33,929 nucleotides of DNA from DATNNN01 sp035601815 (GTDB lineage: Bacteria; Pseudomonadota; Alphaproteobacteria; Rhizobiales; Xanthobacteraceae), in the NCBI GenBank assembly GCA_035601815.1, contig DATNNN010000052.1:1-33929 (forward strand). Direction: 5' to 3'. Below, in pieces: positions 33,608 to 33,929 of this stretch. A program made the position numbers and the translations under genes. The notes beneath the pieces were generated by a model. That model was not told the origin of the DNA. It saw only the letters and a list, made by a program, of their open reading frames with translations, and did not search any database. Position 1 is the stretch's first letter; each line of letters opens with the position of its first letter.

Positions 33608-33929
33608 GTCCAGCAGGCAGCCCAAGGCACCACGCAGGTCGCGGCCAATATCAGCGACGTCAGCAAAGGTGCGGGCGAGACCGGCTCCGCATCCTCGCAG
33701 GTGCTGTCCTCGGCGCAGGCGCTCTCCAACGAAGGCAACAAGCTCAAGCTCGAAGTCGACAAGTTCCTCGCTACCGTGCCCGCGCACCGCTCCATGTGCC
33801 TCGCGGAGCAGTGTCCTCTTGGCAACCCAGAGCCTGATTTTCCGTCGCCGGCTGCCATTGAAAACTGTGGCCAAGGCGCGTCCGTTGTATTGCGTATGAA
33901 TTGTTACGTATGCGCCCGCAGGGCCGCAT
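33608..33929 (+). pseudogene. 3' remnant of a methyl-accepting chemotaxis protein
   Basis: In one frame from 33608 the sequence reads VQQAAQGTTQVAANISDVS, then GAGETGSASSQVLSSAQAL and LKLEVDKFLATV, the typical C-terminal end of rhizobial chemoreceptors. The rest of the receptor (sensor, membrane helices, HAMP, most of the signalling hairpin) is absent, because trcR ends only 27 bases before it and there is no start codon. Normal receptors stop a few residues after KFLxTVRAA. Here the frame instead continues with unrelated residues (PAHRSMCLAEQ...) to the window edge, so the 3' junction is also changed. It is best read as a broken copy left by rearrangement beside trcR. Confidence 0.72.

Overview
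The window looks like core chromosome of an alphaproteobacterium in the Hyphomicrobiales (Rhizobiales), probably near the Bradyrhizobium/Xanthobacter side. The evidence is the very high GC, the zinc-ribbon-less L36, cpdR, gapR and trcR, the split pntAA-pntAB-pntB transhydrogenase beside an aa3-oxidase subunit IV, a ROSE-type thermometer in front of an hsp20 gene, and an sRNA of suhB/alpha-r14 type. I see no CRISPR array, integrase, transposase or phage module.

Layout. Bases 1-228 hold the 5' end of gltB (minus). From 688 to 5740 there are two small secreted proteins flanking an RpoH/ROSE-controlled hsp20, a lysophospholipase-like hydrolase, hisN and a frameshifted MFS transporter. A small RNA with its own promoter and terminator follows at 5793-5884. 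From 6022 to 8422: N-formylglutamate amidohydrolase, cpdR, a tRNA-Val-rpmJ unit and a TPR protein. From 8427 to 11726 (minus) lies glycerate kinase-DUF1036-pyruvate kinase. From 11808 to 17503: DUF1244-gapR, an M15/DUF882 peptidase, a large L,D-transpeptidase and an orphan sigma-54 response regulator.

From 17680 to 27506 everything is on the plus strand: oligoendopeptidase F, a membrane-embedded patatin-like phospholipase with visibly lower GC, an ABC1 kinase, aa3-oxidase subunit IV, pntAA-pntAB-pntB and an alpha/beta hydrolase. From 27562 on come rpsU, purE-purK, a soluble diguanylate cyclase, ispH-thrB-rnhA (minus), trcR, and an in-frame 3' remnant of a chemotaxis receptor at the window end.

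Most genes are housekeeping: nitrogen assimilation, purine, isoprenoid, threonine and histidine synthesis, NADPH supply, cell-cycle control and cell-wall remodelling. The features most worth a second look are the sRNA, the stacked heat-shock promoter plus RNA thermometer, and the patatin gene, which looks inserted into otherwise conserved synteny and carries its own promoter. I did not find a convincing new multi-gene system.
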